Assembly: GCF_013868055.1 (NCBI RefSeq)
Contig: NZ_JACEOL010000038.1
Span: 45,342 to 109,341 of the forward strand
Source of the DNA: Thermoactinomyces mirandus
GTDB lineage: Bacteria > Bacillota > Bacilli > Thermoactinomycetales > Thermoactinomycetaceae
Direction of reading: 5' to 3'
Length of the DNA stretch: 64,000 nt
This document shows, piece after piece, positions 1 through 9,027 of this stretch. The notes beneath the pieces are model-generated. The model worked only from the letters and a program-made list of their open reading frames with translations, had not been told where the DNA came from and did no database searches. Made by a program: the position numbers and the translations under genes. How positions within the stretch are numbered: the stretch's first letter is position 1; each line of letters begins with the position of its first letter.

Positions 1-674
1 ACAGTGGTAACCATCCCCACACATGGCGGTGGTTTCAGAATTCAGCTTTAAAAATGAATTACACTCCAGCCCTCAATGCCCACTGCATAAGGAGCTTGAA
101 CGGCCATCCCGATATCGATCAGGTCTGTATGTATACCGACTCGCGCAACACACTTACAACATTTTCATCTGGCATCAGCAAACTCGCCAGGAAGGTGGCA
201 GTTATTTTTCCGCCCGACTGCAATATCTCGAATGTTCTGTTCCTTTTTGATTGATTACCGAATAATCCGGTTGGCTTCTGTTTCTCCCAAACATTAAAAT
301 AACAGGACATCCAATTTTGGGTGCCACTTTTTCCATTCCATCAGATACGGCAAAAAAACGCCCTTCCCGGGAGAACAGAGATTTTCAAAGAACTTCGCCA
401 TACAGCAATTTTAGCCCCTAAAAATAATTTCATTCAACTTGAGCGACAAATCCGCATCCACTTTTACCTTCTTTGTAACCTGCTGCGGCAAACAATTCGT
501 CAATTGTCTCTGCCACATCTCGTAATAACCGGTGCCATTTCCCCTTCAATAACGGTCTGGAGCAGGCTTTTGATAACCGATTGGGAACAAAAATTCCGTA
601 CTTTCATTCCCTTTGGAACAAAAGTACGGTTGTTGCCATCCTGTAATATTTTGCAGGCTTTTAAGACCCGCCTC
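1..674. other. Region without an intact gene; decayed coding suspected
   Basis: No reading frame with a plausible start, ribosome site and recognisable family lies here. On the minus strand two stretches read like protein but change frame: one is described separately (48-310). The other ends at a TGA at 430-432 and reads DVAETIDELFAAGYKEG just before it, then loses frame upstream near 540. This is the downstream side of the iron-transport operon, so the debris may be a former fourth or fifth operon member. I see no clear terminator. Confidence 0.4.
48..310 (-). pseudogene. Unrecognised broken coding remnant
   Basis: On the minus strand a frame runs from about 310 to a stop near 119 and the protein-like reading continues in the next frame (DLIDIGMAVQAPYAVGIEGW) to a TAA at 48-50. 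The join needs one single-base shift near 120-125. I do not recognise the family. It could be chance, but the second frame has amino-acid usage typical of a real protein C-terminus. No start codon with a ribosome site is visible. Confidence 0.25.
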
Positions 675-1682
675 TTATTTCCGGAAAAGCAAATATGCAA
701 AATAAGGAGCGCCAATCAGTGAGGACACGATTCCGGCAGAAATCCCCTCCGGTTCGAGCAGATTGCGCCCGATGGTATCGGCGAACAGAAGAAGCCAGCC
801 ACCGACCAGGAGCGTAATCGGCAGAAACAGCTGATTCCTGGGCCCAATCAGCGCTTTAGCCAGATGAGGCGCCATCAGCCCGATAAAAGCGATTGCACCT
901 GTTACCGAGACGGCTGACGCAGCCAGTGCAACGGCTGCCAGCAGGAGAAACAGCCTCTCTTTTTCAATGGACAAACCCACCCCGATAGCGACCGGATCGC
1001 TCAGGCTGAGCAGATTTAACCGGTTTGCCTTAAACAGGGTACAGGGAATAAACACGGCCAGCCACGGAAGAATGGCCCAGATAAAGGGCCAGTCTGTCCC
1101 CCAGATTTCCCCTGCCAGCCATCCGGCAATGAAATCCACTTTCTGGCGATCGGTCGACGATATGATTACAACCATGGCTCCGGAGAAAGCCATGGAAAAC
1201 CCGATCCCCACAAGGATCAATCTGACCGGCTGAAGGCCGGATCCTTTGCGAAATGAGAAAATATAGATCAGTATGGCCGTCAGTAACGCTCCAATAAACG
1301 CCGCCACCGGCAGCAGATAGGTAAAGGAACCGGCACCGATCGGAAAAAACAGAAAGAAAAGGGCAACACCCACTCCCGCCCCGGAATTGATTCCTATAAT
1401 TCCGGGATCGGCCAAATCATTTTTGGTCAATCCCTGCAATATGGCCCCTGACATGGCCAGGGCCATTCCGGCGAGCAGGGTTACCACGATCCGTGGCAAA
1501 CGGATGGAAAACAGGACAAATTCTTCCTTGAATGTTTCGTCTCCCAGCATAGTCGGCAAAATCCGGTCATAGGAAACGGAGGAGTAGCCCATACCAAGGC
1601 TTAACGTAATGGTTAATGCGATCAATACAAGCAGGATAACGATGATCCGTTTCTGTTTTTTCAGAATCGAAGAATGGATCAT
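675..1682 (-). CDS. FecCD-type iron(III)-siderophore ABC transporter permease (distal)
   Basis: A 335-residue, very hydrophobic protein of the BtuC/FecCD family, which forms the membrane channel of iron-siderophore or cobalamin importers. Family landmarks are visible: RLPRIVVTLLAG near residue 62, the GAILQGLTKNDLADPGIIG stretch near 83, GAIAFIGLMAPH near 265 (the coupling region for the ATPase) and the conserved ending GAPYFAYLLFRK. Its start overlaps the end of the upstream permease by 4 bases (ATGA), so the two are translationally coupled and probably form a heterodimer. It is the last gene of the Fur-boxed operon. The substrate is not decided by sequence; the neighbours and the Fur box make ferric siderophore likeliest. 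Confidence 0.9.
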   Translation of the reverse strand: MIHSSILKKQKRIIVILLVLIALTITLSLGMGYSSVSYDRILPTMLGDETFKEEFVLFSIRLPRIVVTLLAGMALAMSGAILQGLTKNDLADPGIIGINSGAGVGVALFFLFFPIGAGSFTYLLPVAAFIGALLTAILIYIFSFRKGSGLQPVRLILVGIGFSMAFSGAMVVIISSTDRQKVDFIAGWLAGEIWGTDWPFIWAILPWLAVFIPCTLFKANRLNLLSLSDPVAIGVGLSIEKERLFLLLAAVALAASAVSVTGAIAFIGLMAPHLAKALIGPRNQLFLPITLLVGGWLLLFADTIGRNLLEPEGISAGIVSSLIGAPYFAYLLFRK

Positions 1683-2692
1683 GTCAAAGTCTTCCCTCCT
1701 TTATGGATGATAAACAGAAATAAGGGCAGACCCAGCACGGAAACAATGGCATAGACCGGTGTTTCATAAGGGGCATTGACCGTTCGTCCCAGCGTATCAG
1801 CCAGCAACATGAAAGATGCCCCGATGATGGCTGACATGGGAAGAACAAAACGGTAATCCATCCCTGTAAAAGTTCTCACTATATGTGGAACCATCAGACC
1901 GACAAAGGCCATATTCCCGACCAGCGCAACGGAAGAACCGGCAAGCAAGACAATGACAATAAACAGGACCGTTTTAACCCGGTTGATCTTCTGCCCCAAT
2001 CCGACAGCCACTTCTTCATTCAAGCTGAGAATGGTCAGTTGACTTGAAAGGTAAAAAGATACAGCCATTCCCAAAACAATAAACGGGATAGCCACCTGAA
2101 GCTGGCTCCAGGAAGTGCCGATCAGTCCGCCTGCAGTCCACATCGATATATCTTTGGAAATTATAAAATACAGGCCGGTTCCTTCTGCAACTCCGTACAA
2201 GAAAGCGGATACTGCCGCCCCGGCAAGAACTATCCTTAAAGATGAGAAACCGCCCTTTATCATCACCCCGATTCCAAACACCAGCATCATGCCAACAGCC
2301 GCACCGACAAAGCAGGCGATCGTCGTTGCCAAATATCCGGCAGAAGGGCTGAGTGCCAGCATGATAGCCAGTGCCGCATTGGCTCCAGCTGTTAATCCCA
2401 GTAACCCCGGGTCGGCAAGCGGATTCCTGGTCAGTCCCTGCATGATTGCCCCGGCAACAGAAAGGGCAGCTCCGACAAAGATTGCAGCCACTTCACGCGG
2501 CAAACGGATTTCCCGAATCATTGTAAGAGTATCTGTTTTTTCACCGGACAGAAGAGCCAGCCAGACCTCCCTGATACTTGTGTCGGCCGCACCCCAGACC
2601 ATCGCTGCCGCAAAACAGGCGATAAAGACAAAAAGTCCAACCATGAACTTGAAAAACATTGAAAGGGATTTTTTATGCTTGCTCATAAACAT
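1679..2692 (-). CDS. FecCD-type iron(III)-siderophore ABC transporter permease (proximal)
   Basis: A 337-residue permease of the same BtuC/FecCD family, with an N-terminal membrane segment at about residues 15-32, RLPREVAAIFVGA near 64, GAIMQGLTRNPLADPG near 82 and GNMAFVGLMVPH near 260. It pairs with the following permease. The start is uncertain by two codons: ATG at 2692 and at 2686 are both possible, with only a weak purine-rich site upstream. About 57 bases separate it from the binding-protein gene upstream. Two dissimilar permeases in one operon is the pattern of FecCD, FepDG and YfmDE systems. Confidence 0.9.
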   Translation of the reverse strand: MFMSKHKKSLSMFFKFMVGLFVFIACFAAAMVWGAADTSIREVWLALLSGEKTDTLTMIREIRLPREVAAIFVGAALSVAGAIMQGLTRNPLADPGLLGLTAGANAALAIMLALSPSAGYLATTIACFVGAAVGMMLVFGIGVMIKGGFSSLRIVLAGAAVSAFLYGVAEGTGLYFIISKDISMWTAGGLIGTSWSQLQVAIPFIVLGMAVSFYLSSQLTILSLNEEVAVGLGQKINRVKTVLFIVIVLLAGSSVALVGNMAFVGLMVPHIVRTFTGMDYRFVLPMSAIIGASFMLLADTLGRTVNAPYETPVYAIVSVLGLPLFLFIIHKGGKTLT

Positions 2693-2749
2693 CTCATCTT
2701 TCTAACAGCAAGAAGAGGAATTCCCATCATAAGAATCCCTCCTGCATTC

Positions 2750-3652
2750 TTATTTGTTTAACAATGCCTTTTTAATAAAATCAAGCTGATATTCCAGGGA
2801 AATGGGATCGTTAAAATAGAATTCCTTGGCATTCGCTTCAAAAACGCGGTTGTTTTTTACAGCAGGTATGTTTTGATAAGTTTCTGTTTCCTGGAAGGAT
2901 GTATCCCCGTCGGCATTTTTGCTGAAGATAACATAATCACCGGCGAAATCGGACAAAACTTCTGGCGAAATGGCATAGTACCCCGATTTAAGCGCCATCT
3001 TTTTCACTTTTTCGGGCATATTCAGTTTCATTTCCTGATACAGGATTTCTGTTCCACGCGCCCAGTTGTCGCCAAAAACGTAAAGTTGTTTATCATAGTT
3101 TTCAATCACCGAAACTGTTGCATCTTCGCCAATCTTTGCCTTGATATCCTTTCCGGCCTGTCTGGCTTCTGCCTTGAATTGTTCAATCCATTTCTTCGCT
3201 TCTTCTTCCTTATTCAAAAGTTTCCCGATTTCCAGATGCTGGCTCAGGTAATCCAGTTTCCCGTATGTGAAGGTAACGGTAGGAGCAATCTGTTTTAATT
3301 TATCAACATTTTTCGTATTGGAAAGACCGATGATCAAATCAGGATTCAGCTCGATAATCTTCTCCAGATTATCATCGGTTACAACTTCCACATCTTTCAG
3401 CTCTTCAAAACGGGGATTCATTTTGGACCAGGAATCCACCCCGACAATATTGACATCCAGCGCCAGGACATTCCCCGCAAATGTTGAAAGTACAACGACT
3501 CTCTGTGGATTGGCAGGCACTTCTACCGGACCTTTCCCCGATTGGTAAGTAATTGTCTCTGCCCGGGCGATTTCACCCTTTTCCGCACCTGGCGCTCCGC
3601 AGGCACTAAGAACAAGTACCAGCATAAGCGGGAGTGGCAGCATTTTTCTCAT
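2750..3652 (-). CDS. Iron-siderophore ABC transporter substrate-binding lipoprotein
   Basis: A class III (helical-backbone) binding protein of about 300 residues. It opens with a lipoprotein signal, LVLVLSACG, with the lipidated Cys at residue 18, then VPANPQRVVVLS, the conserved start of the first FecB/FhuD lobe. It captures a ferric complex outside the cell and hands it to the two permeases. I chose the ATG at 3652 because AAAGGAGA precedes it and the signal peptide starts there; a longer frame upstream adds an unrelated stretch. The gene begins inside the last 47 bases of the ATPase gene in another frame, which suggests coupled translation. Confidence 0.9.
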   Translation of the reverse strand: MRKMLPLPLMLVLVLSACGAPGAEKGEIARAETITYQSGKGPVEVPANPQRVVVLSTFAGNVLALDVNIVGVDSWSKMNPRFEELKDVEVVTDDNLEKIIELNPDLIIGLSNTKNVDKLKQIAPTVTFTYGKLDYLSQHLEIGKLLNKEEEAKKWIEQFKAEARQAGKDIKAKIGEDATVSVIENYDKQLYVFGDNWARGTEILYQEMKLNMPEKVKKMALKSGYYAISPEVLSDFAGDYVIFSKNADGDTSFQETETYQNIPAVKNNRVFEANAKEFYFNDPISLEYQLDFIKKALLNK

Positions 3653-4448
3653 AACGTTCTTCTCCTTTAAGCAGATTGTAAGTAATGCACATGGGTTTGT
3701 TTGTACGGGGATCACGTCCGATTTCCGCATCGATCTGGAATACTTCCTTAAGTACTTCACGGTTTATGACTTCCTCGCTGCTTCCGGTCTTCACAATCTT
3801 TCCACCTTTCAAGGCTACGAGAAAATCTGCAAAACGGGCAGCCTGGTTCAAGTCATGCAGTACTATGACAATCGTCCGTCCCTGCTCCTGATTGAGTTTT
3901 TGCAAAAGTTGGAGAATCTCCAGCTGATGGGCCAGATCCAGATAGGTCGTCGGTTCGTCGAGGAAAATCATCTCGGTTTTCTGGGCAAACGCCAATGCAA
4001 TCCAGACTCGCTGTCTTTGGCCGCCGGACAAGGAATCTACCGGTGTGTATTTACAGTTTTTTGTACCGGTTACCTCCATGGCCCAGTCAATAACCTCCAG
4101 ATCCTCTTTCGTCAATCTTCCAAAACCCTTTTGATAGGGAAACCGCCCATATGAAACAAGTTCACCTGCGGTAAGGCCAGCTGCGCTTTCTGGAGACTGG
4201 GGAAGAATCGCCATTTTCCGCGCCAGGCTCTTTGTGTCTTCCCGGGCAATGCTAACCCCGTCAAGCAGGATCGATCCCGACTGATGCGGAATGATGCGTG
4301 ACATGGCTTTCAGAAGGGTAGACTTGCCGCATCCATTTGGCCCGATGATTACGGTAATTTTTCCGTCAGGGATTTCAAGCGTCAGATCCTTTACAATTGC
4401 CCGTTCCCCATACCCAACTTGTAACTTTTTTGTGTAAAGACGAACCAT
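3606..4448 (-). CDS. Iron-siderophore ABC transporter ATP-binding protein (FecE/FhuC type)
   Basis: A 280-residue ATPase that powers the importer. Visible are Walker A GPNGCGKST near residue 38, signature LSGGQRQR near 143, Walker B MIFLDEPTTYLDL near 161 and the switch His in VLHDLNQA. The ending with DPRTNKPMC is typical of FhuC/YusV-like siderophore ATPases. Start chosen at ATG 4448 (MVRLYTKKLQ); an earlier in-frame ATG would run into the Fur box. It is the first gene of the operon, an unusual order since the binding protein commonly comes first. It overlaps the next gene by 47 bases, so the C-terminal tail is longer than needed. Confidence 0.92.
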   Translation of the reverse strand: MVRLYTKKLQVGYGERAIVKDLTLEIPDGKITVIIGPNGCGKSTLLKAMSRIIPHQSGSILLDGVSIAREDTKSLARKMAILPQSPESAAGLTAGELVSYGRFPYQKGFGRLTKEDLEVIDWAMEVTGTKNCKYTPVDSLSGGQRQRVWIALAFAQKTEMIFLDEPTTYLDLAHQLEILQLLQKLNQEQGRTIVIVLHDLNQAARFADFLVALKGGKIVKTGSSEEVINREVLKEVFQIDAEIGRDPRTNKPMCITYNLLKGEERYEKNAATPAYAGTCS

Positions 4449-4471
4449 GATGATGCCCCCATGACCTTTAA

Positions 4472-4486
4472 TGATAATGATTATCA
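4472..4486. promoter_or_regulatory. Fur box of the iron-transport operon
   Basis: TGATAAT-G-ATTATCA, a perfect 7-1-7 inverted repeat identical to the Bacillus-type Fur core. It lies 23 bases upstream of the ATPase start. Repression by Fur with ferrous iron is the expected control; this is inference from a very strong match. Confidence 0.9.
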
Positions 4487-4686
4487 ATATCTGTCAAATA
4501 ATACTATAAAACGTTTTCCTGTTAACGTCAATGCAAAAGAATTCTATTAATATATGAACTACTATTATATTGGAAACGCTTTACAGCTGTTCACTTTATT
4601 TTTTTCATATATACTGAATATTTGGAAATAATTTCTGACATTATTTATCAGCTTTGTCAGATGTAAAAAAAATAACCGAATTGCCC

Positions 4687-5148
4687 TCAGGAGTTTTTTA
4701 GCATCATAAGGCAATTTTTTATTTTGTCAGTACCGGCTTGTGATTTGCATACGATCAGGCATGTGTCGTTTCCGCAAAGGGTTCCGATTATTTCTTCCCA
4801 TCTTATTTGATCAATAAAAAAACCGATGGCATGGGCATTTCCGGGTAAAGTTTTTAACAAAATCAAATTATTGACAGAATCGATATTTACCAGACTATTT
4901 GCCACCACCCGCCTGAATTTCTTTAACAACTCATCATAAGGCAAGCCTGAAATCGGTAAACTGTATTTATATCTCCCATTCCCCACAGGCACTTTTATAA
5001 GTTGAAGTTCCTTGATATCTCTGCTGACAGTTGCCTGTGTTACATGATAACCCAGCGAATTTAACCGTTCGACCAGTTGTTTTTGCGTTTCAATTTCCTC
5101 ATTGGTAACCAGCTCACGTATTGCCGAATAACGTTGGTATTTCCCCAT
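4687..5148 (-). CDS. argR: Arginine repressor/activator ArgR (AhrC family)
   Basis: A 153-residue regulator. The N-terminal winged helix includes LVTNEEIETQKQLVERL and the recognition helix VTQATVSRDIKEL; the C-terminal hexamerisation domain carries the arginine-binding GTLCGNDTCLIV. With arginine bound, ArgR represses biosynthesis and in Bacillus activates catabolism. Start set at ATG 5148 with AAGGAGATG eight bases before it; a longer frame adds 25 unconserved residues. It lies directly downstream of the arc operon, so it probably controls that operon, and it may be read from its own promoter (TATAAT near 5222-5227) or through the structured RNA upstream. Confidence 0.93.
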   Translation of the reverse strand: MGKYQRYSAIRELVTNEEIETQKQLVERLNSLGYHVTQATVSRDIKELQLIKVPVGNGRYKYSLPISGLPYDELLKKFRRVVANSLVNIDSVNNLILLKTLPGNAHAIGFFIDQIRWEEIIGTLCGNDTCLIVCKSQAGTDKIKNCLMMLKNS

Positions 5149-5268
5149 TATTGTTACATCTCCTTGTAAATAATTCTTTCCATCTGCATATATTGGAATA
5201 TCAAAACCCTTGTACAATTGCATTATAATAAAAAATATATGACAAAATCATAAAAATATAAGGAAAGC

Positions 5269-5438
5269 AAAAAAAGAGGAGGCAATCTTTGAAACCGAAG
5301 CCACGTACTCCCTTCGTTAAAGCGAAAACGCTTGCCTGGCAAGATAAGGCATGACTATTCAGCCTGCCTGAAAGCAAACTCCAGTAAGCTTCCCGTTTTA
5401 AGATGAAGTACAGAAAACAGATCCCAAAAATTGCCTCC
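5269..5438 (-). ncRNA. Candidate structured RNA or leader ending in a T-run
   Basis: On the minus strand GGAGGCAAT (5438-5430) can pair perfectly with ATTGCCTCC (5286-5278), which is followed at once by a run of seven T. The enclosed 140 or so bases can form further nested stems: GTACTTC with GGGAGTAC, GAAGC with GCTTT, GTTTGCT with GGCAAGC, and a terminal GGCA/TGCC hairpin. The result is a long rod with internal bubbles closed by a terminator-like stem. It sits between arcC and argR. It may be the arc terminator, an attenuator of argR, or an independent small RNA (the rod shape recalls 6S RNA). No promoter right before it is convincing. Confidence 0.4.
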
Positions 5439-5504
5439 TGTGAATCGATTTTTTTACAGCGGAAAGAACAACTCCCCTCTTTCTGTTTTCATCTGATTGC
5501 AATT

Positions 5505-6455
5505 TTACTCACTGTATATTACAGTTCCGGCTTTTCCAAGCAACGCTTCAAGTCCTTTGTCCAGAGACGTGATGATTCCCAGACGCCCAGGTTTAGATTC
5601 CACGAATTCCACTGCTGCTTCTACCTTGGGCAACATACTGCCTGATTCAAATTGTCCTTCCTGTATATATTTTTTCATTGATTCCGCTGAAATCTTTTCT
5701 AACGCTGCCTGATCAGGCTTATTATAATTAATATACACATTTTCGACTTCCGTCAGGATTAACAGAATATCCGCGTCAATCAGTTCGGCAAGTTTTTGTG
5801 ACGCAAAATCTTTATCGATAACCCCCTCTACCCCGACAAGCCGGTTTTGATCCCAGTAAACAGGAACTCCGCCGCCACCGGTACAGATAATAACATTATC
5901 CTTTTCAATCAAATTTTCTATGATTTCATGTTCCAAAATATTGATTGGCTTTGGAGACGGAACCACCTTTCTCCAACCTTTTCCTGCTATTTTCCGGTAA
6001 ATATCTCCCGTTTCTTCCATTAACTTTTTCGCTTCTTCTTCGGAATAATACGGCCCAATTGGCTTGCTTGGATTTTTAAAGGCCTCGTCGTTTAAATCTA
6101 CTTCTACTCTTGTAACAATAGCTGCTACGCCTTTATTGATTCCCTGTTCCCGCAAGTTGACCTCCAATTCCTTTTCCATCCAGTATCCAATCATCCCCTG
6201 GCTCATTGCGCCGCAAGTATCCAATGGCATTGCCGGAGTCTGCCTGGAATCTGATTTCAATTGTTGCAATAAAATGTTGCCGACTTGAGGTCCATTGCCA
6301 TGCGTAATAACAACCTGATATCCTGATTTAATGATTTCAACCAGTTCTGCTGCTGTATCCTCAATTGCTTTTTGTTGAGCTTCAGCGGTTGCCTCCCCTG
6401 ATTGAATCGCATTCCCGCCTAATGCAACCACTATTTTCTTGTTTGCCTTTTCCAT
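5505..6455 (-). CDS. arcC: Carbamate kinase ArcC
   Basis: A 316-residue amino-acid-kinase-fold enzyme that converts carbamoyl phosphate plus ADP into ATP, ammonia and CO2, the energy-yielding step of the arginine deiminase pathway. It shows the N-terminal VVALGGNAIQ, THGNGPQVG near residue 53, the CTGGGGVPV loop near 208 and KVEAAVEFV toward the end. The ATG at 6455 is preferred over a GTG two codons earlier because AAAGGAA is better spaced. It is the fourth and last gene of the arcA-B-D-C order, 29 bases after arcD. Confidence 0.95.
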   Translation of the reverse strand: MEKANKKIVVALGGNAIQSGEATAEAQQKAIEDTAAELVEIIKSGYQVVITHGNGPQVGNILLQQLKSDSRQTPAMPLDTCGAMSQGMIGYWMEKELEVNLREQGINKGVAAIVTRVEVDLNDEAFKNPSKPIGPYYSEEEAKKLMEETGDIYRKIAGKGWRKVVPSPKPINILEHEIIENLIEKDNVIICTGGGGVPVYWDQNRLVGVEGVIDKDFASQKLAELIDADILLILTEVENVYINYNKPDQAALEKISAESMKKYIQEGQFESGSMLPKVEAAVEFVESKPGRLGIITSLDKGLEALLGKAGTVIYSE

Positions 6456-6484
6456 AACCACGTTCCTTTCCCTAACAACTAGTG

Positions 6485-7909
6485 CTAAATTGTTATGCTG
6501 CCATTAATCAGCCCTGCAATAGCAAAGATGGCAAGTATGACAAAAAGGATCATCAGAAAAATATCCAACTTGGTATCTTTCTGTTTTACATGATTTTCCT
6601 TTTGCGCCCATTTATACAGAATGATCCCCGGAGCGTACAGCAACATTGTCAGAAGCAAATAATCAATTCCTGCTGCATAGACCAGCCATATTGCATAAAT
6701 AGATGCAATGGCTCCCACAATTAAACCTTTCCGGGATTCTTTCTGATCCTGATAGGTTTCCCCGGTTTTTGCCAATTTTACTTGATAGAAAGCAGACAGC
6801 ATGTAGGGGATCAGGATGGCCGAAGAGGCCAGCGAAAACATAAAATTATAGGCAGCATCTGAAAAGAGTAACGTAATCAAAAATATTTGCACCAAACCGT
6901 TTGTTAACCACAGGGAATTAACCGGTGCCTTGTTTTTGTTTTCCTTGGACAACCATTTCGGAAAAACTTTGTCTTTCGCTGAAATATATGGCAATTCAGC
7001 GGCGAACAGTGTCCAGCTAAGCCAGGCTCCCAGTACCGAAATGATCAGCCCCAGATTGATAAAAACAGCACCCCATTTTCCGACAACCGCTTCCAGTACA
7101 TATGCCATTGCCGGGTTAGGCAAATCAGCCAGTTCTTCTCTGGGCATAATCCCCATCGATAAGAGGGAAATCAGGATATAAATCAATAATACGGATATCA
7201 AACCAATAACCGTTGCTTTGCCCACATCGGATTTTCTTTTTGCCCTTGACGACATAACCACTGCGCCTTCAACGCCTATAAATACCCATAATGTAACCAG
7301 CATCGTGCTTTTTACCTGTTCAAACACAGAGTTCCATGAAAAGTTGCCGTTTCCCCAAAAATCCATTGAAAATGTATCCAGATTAAAAGCAAAAATTACT
7401 ATCAGAAGAAAAACGAAGATGGGAATGATCTTGGCAATCGTTACAATTGTATTGATAAAGGCTGCCGAGCTTACTCCCTGAAGGATAAGATAATGAACCA
7501 GCCACAGTAATACGGAAGCGCCTATAATCGATGCAACATTTTGTCCTTCGCCAAATACGGAGAAAAAGTATCCAAGTGAAGACATAACCAGCGTAGCATA
7601 GGCGACATTGCCCAGCCAGGCGGACAGCCAATATCCCCACGCACTGTTAAAGCCCAGAAACGGTCCAAAGCCTTCCTTCGCGTAACTGTAGACGCCACTG
7701 TCAAGTTCCGGTTTTCTGAAGCTCAAACTCTGAAACACAAAGGCAACTGCAATAATTCCGATTCCGGTAATGATCCAGCCAATAATCGCAGCACCTGCGT
7801 TTGCTCCCAACGCAATATCGCCTGCAAGGTTGAAAGCCCCACCGCCAACCATCGAACCGATAACCAGTGCGGTTAACGCAATCAGACCTAATTTTTTATT
7901 TTCCTCCAT
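6485..7909 (-). CDS. arcD: Arginine/ornithine antiporter ArcD
   Basis: A 474-residue APC-superfamily exchanger with about 12 to 13 membrane segments. It opens with [18 protein letters not shown], the substrate-binding GSMVGGG loop of basic amino acid antiporters, and has [16 protein letters not shown] near residue 220. It exchanges external arginine for cytosolic ornithine, so import costs no energy. ATG 7909 is preferred to an upstream GTG because AAAGGTGG lies about six bases before it. It lies between arcB and arcC with gaps of 41 and 29 bases, so co-transcription is expected. Confidence 0.94.
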   Translation of the reverse strand: MEENKKLGLIALTALVIGSMVGGGAFNLAGDIALGANAGAAIIGWIITGIGIIAVAFVFQSLSFRKPELDSGVYSYAKEGFGPFLGFNSAWGYWLSAWLGNVAYATLVMSSLGYFFSVFGEGQNVASIIGASVLLWLVHYLILQGVSSAAFINTIVTIAKIIPIFVFLLIVIFAFNLDTFSMDFWGNGNFSWNSVFEQVKSTMLVTLWVFIGVEGAVVMSSRAKRKSDVGKATVIGLISVLLIYILISLLSMGIMPREELADLPNPAMAYVLEAVVGKWGAVFINLGLIISVLGAWLSWTLFAAELPYISAKDKVFPKWLSKENKNKAPVNSLWLTNGLVQIFLITLLFSDAAYNFMFSLASSAILIPYMLSAFYQVKLAKTGETYQDQKESRKGLIVGAIASIYAIWLVYAAGIDYLLLTMLLYAPGIILYKWAQKENHVKQKDTKLDIFLMILFVILAIFAIAGLINGSITI

Positions 7910-7950
7910 TTTGACCACCTTTTTTTCAGGAGGCTTGGTTCACCTCCTGT

Positions 7951-8961
7951 TTATAAGTTGTTGTTTGTCGCTGCCATAACCGCTTTAATCGTGTGAAGAC
8001 GATTTTCAGCTTCATCAAATACGTATGAATTTTTGCTCTGGAAGACTTCATCGGTTACTTCCATTTCTTTCAAGCCAAATTTCTCATATACATCTCTTCC
8101 GATTTCTGTCTCCAAATCATGGAAACTGGGCAAGCAATGCAAAAAGATGACATTCTCATTTCCTGTTTTTTCGATCATTGCTCTATTCACCTGATACGGC
8201 TGCAACAATTCGATGCGTTCTTTGAATTTATCTTCTTCACCCATAGAAACCCAGACATCTGTGTAAATGGCATCAACACCGGAAACAGCCTGATCTACCT
8301 CACTGGTGACCATGATTTTTCCATTGGAAGTTTTGGCAACTTCAGTTGCATAATTGACGATTTCTGTATTCGGGAACAATTCTTTCGGCGAACAAATTCG
8401 GACATCCATTCCCACTTTGGCCCCGCCGATTAATAAACTGTTGGCAACATTGTTCCTTCCATCTCCTACGTACACCAGCTTAATCCCTTTAAGGTGACCA
8501 AGATTTTCTTTAACGGTCAGAAAATCGGCCAGGATTTGGGTAGGATGATATTCATTTGTTAACCCGTTCCAGACCGGGACTCCGGAATATTTCGCCAAAT
8601 CCTCCACGGTTGATTGGTTAAAGCCGCGAAACTCAATACCATCAAACATGCGGCCAAGTACAATTGCCGTGTCGCGAGTCGATTCTTTTTTACCAAACTG
8701 GATATCATTTTTACCCAAATATTCAGGGTGAGCTCCCAAATCTATACATGCAACGGTAAAAGCACAGCGGGTTCTGGTTGAGGGTTTTTCAAAGATCAAG
8801 GCAATATTTTGCCTTTCCAAATACCGATGCGGAACGCCGTTTTTCTTTTTTGTTTTTAATTCCGCGGCCAAGTCGATCAGATAATTTATTTCATCTTCCG
8901 TGAAATCCCTCAGTGTCAACAAACTTCTCCCTGCCAGGCGATTGCTCAATATTGTTTCCAT
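7951..8961 (-). CDS. arcB: Ornithine carbamoyltransferase, catabolic (ArcB)
   Basis: A 336-residue enzyme. In this context it runs in the catabolic direction, splitting citrulline with phosphate into ornithine and carbamoyl phosphate for ArcC. Carbamoyl-phosphate motif EKPSTRTR near residue 54, HPTQ near 134 and the ornithine-loop HCLPSFHD near 273 are all intact. Start at ATG 8961 with GGAGGA in front. Placement between arcA and arcD argues for the catabolic isozyme; sequence alone does not separate ArcB from ArgF. Confidence 0.95.
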   Translation of the reverse strand: METILSNRLAGRSLLTLRDFTEDEINYLIDLAAELKTKKKNGVPHRYLERQNIALIFEKPSTRTRCAFTVACIDLGAHPEYLGKNDIQFGKKESTRDTAIVLGRMFDGIEFRGFNQSTVEDLAKYSGVPVWNGLTNEYHPTQILADFLTVKENLGHLKGIKLVYVGDGRNNVANSLLIGGAKVGMDVRICSPKELFPNTEIVNYATEVAKTSNGKIMVTSEVDQAVSGVDAIYTDVWVSMGEEDKFKERIELLQPYQVNRAMIEKTGNENVIFLHCLPSFHDLETEIGRDVYEKFGLKEMEVTDEVFQSKNSYVFDEAENRLHTIKAVMAATNNNL

Positions 8962-9027
8962 TACAATTCCTCCATTTATTGAAAGCATTTCCGATTATTG
9001 ATAGCATTTCCCAAATTTGGCAATTAA

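Noticed and set aside
4570..4587. CcpA cre-like sequence TTGGAAACGCTTTACA
   Set aside because: Two key positions fail the cre consensus on both strands and it does not sit at a promoter that I can identify.
5315..5345. Short dyads AAGCG-AAAA-CGCTT and CTTGCC-T-GGCAAG read as operators
   Set aside because: They fall inside the long closing stem of the candidate RNA and are better explained as its internal hairpins.
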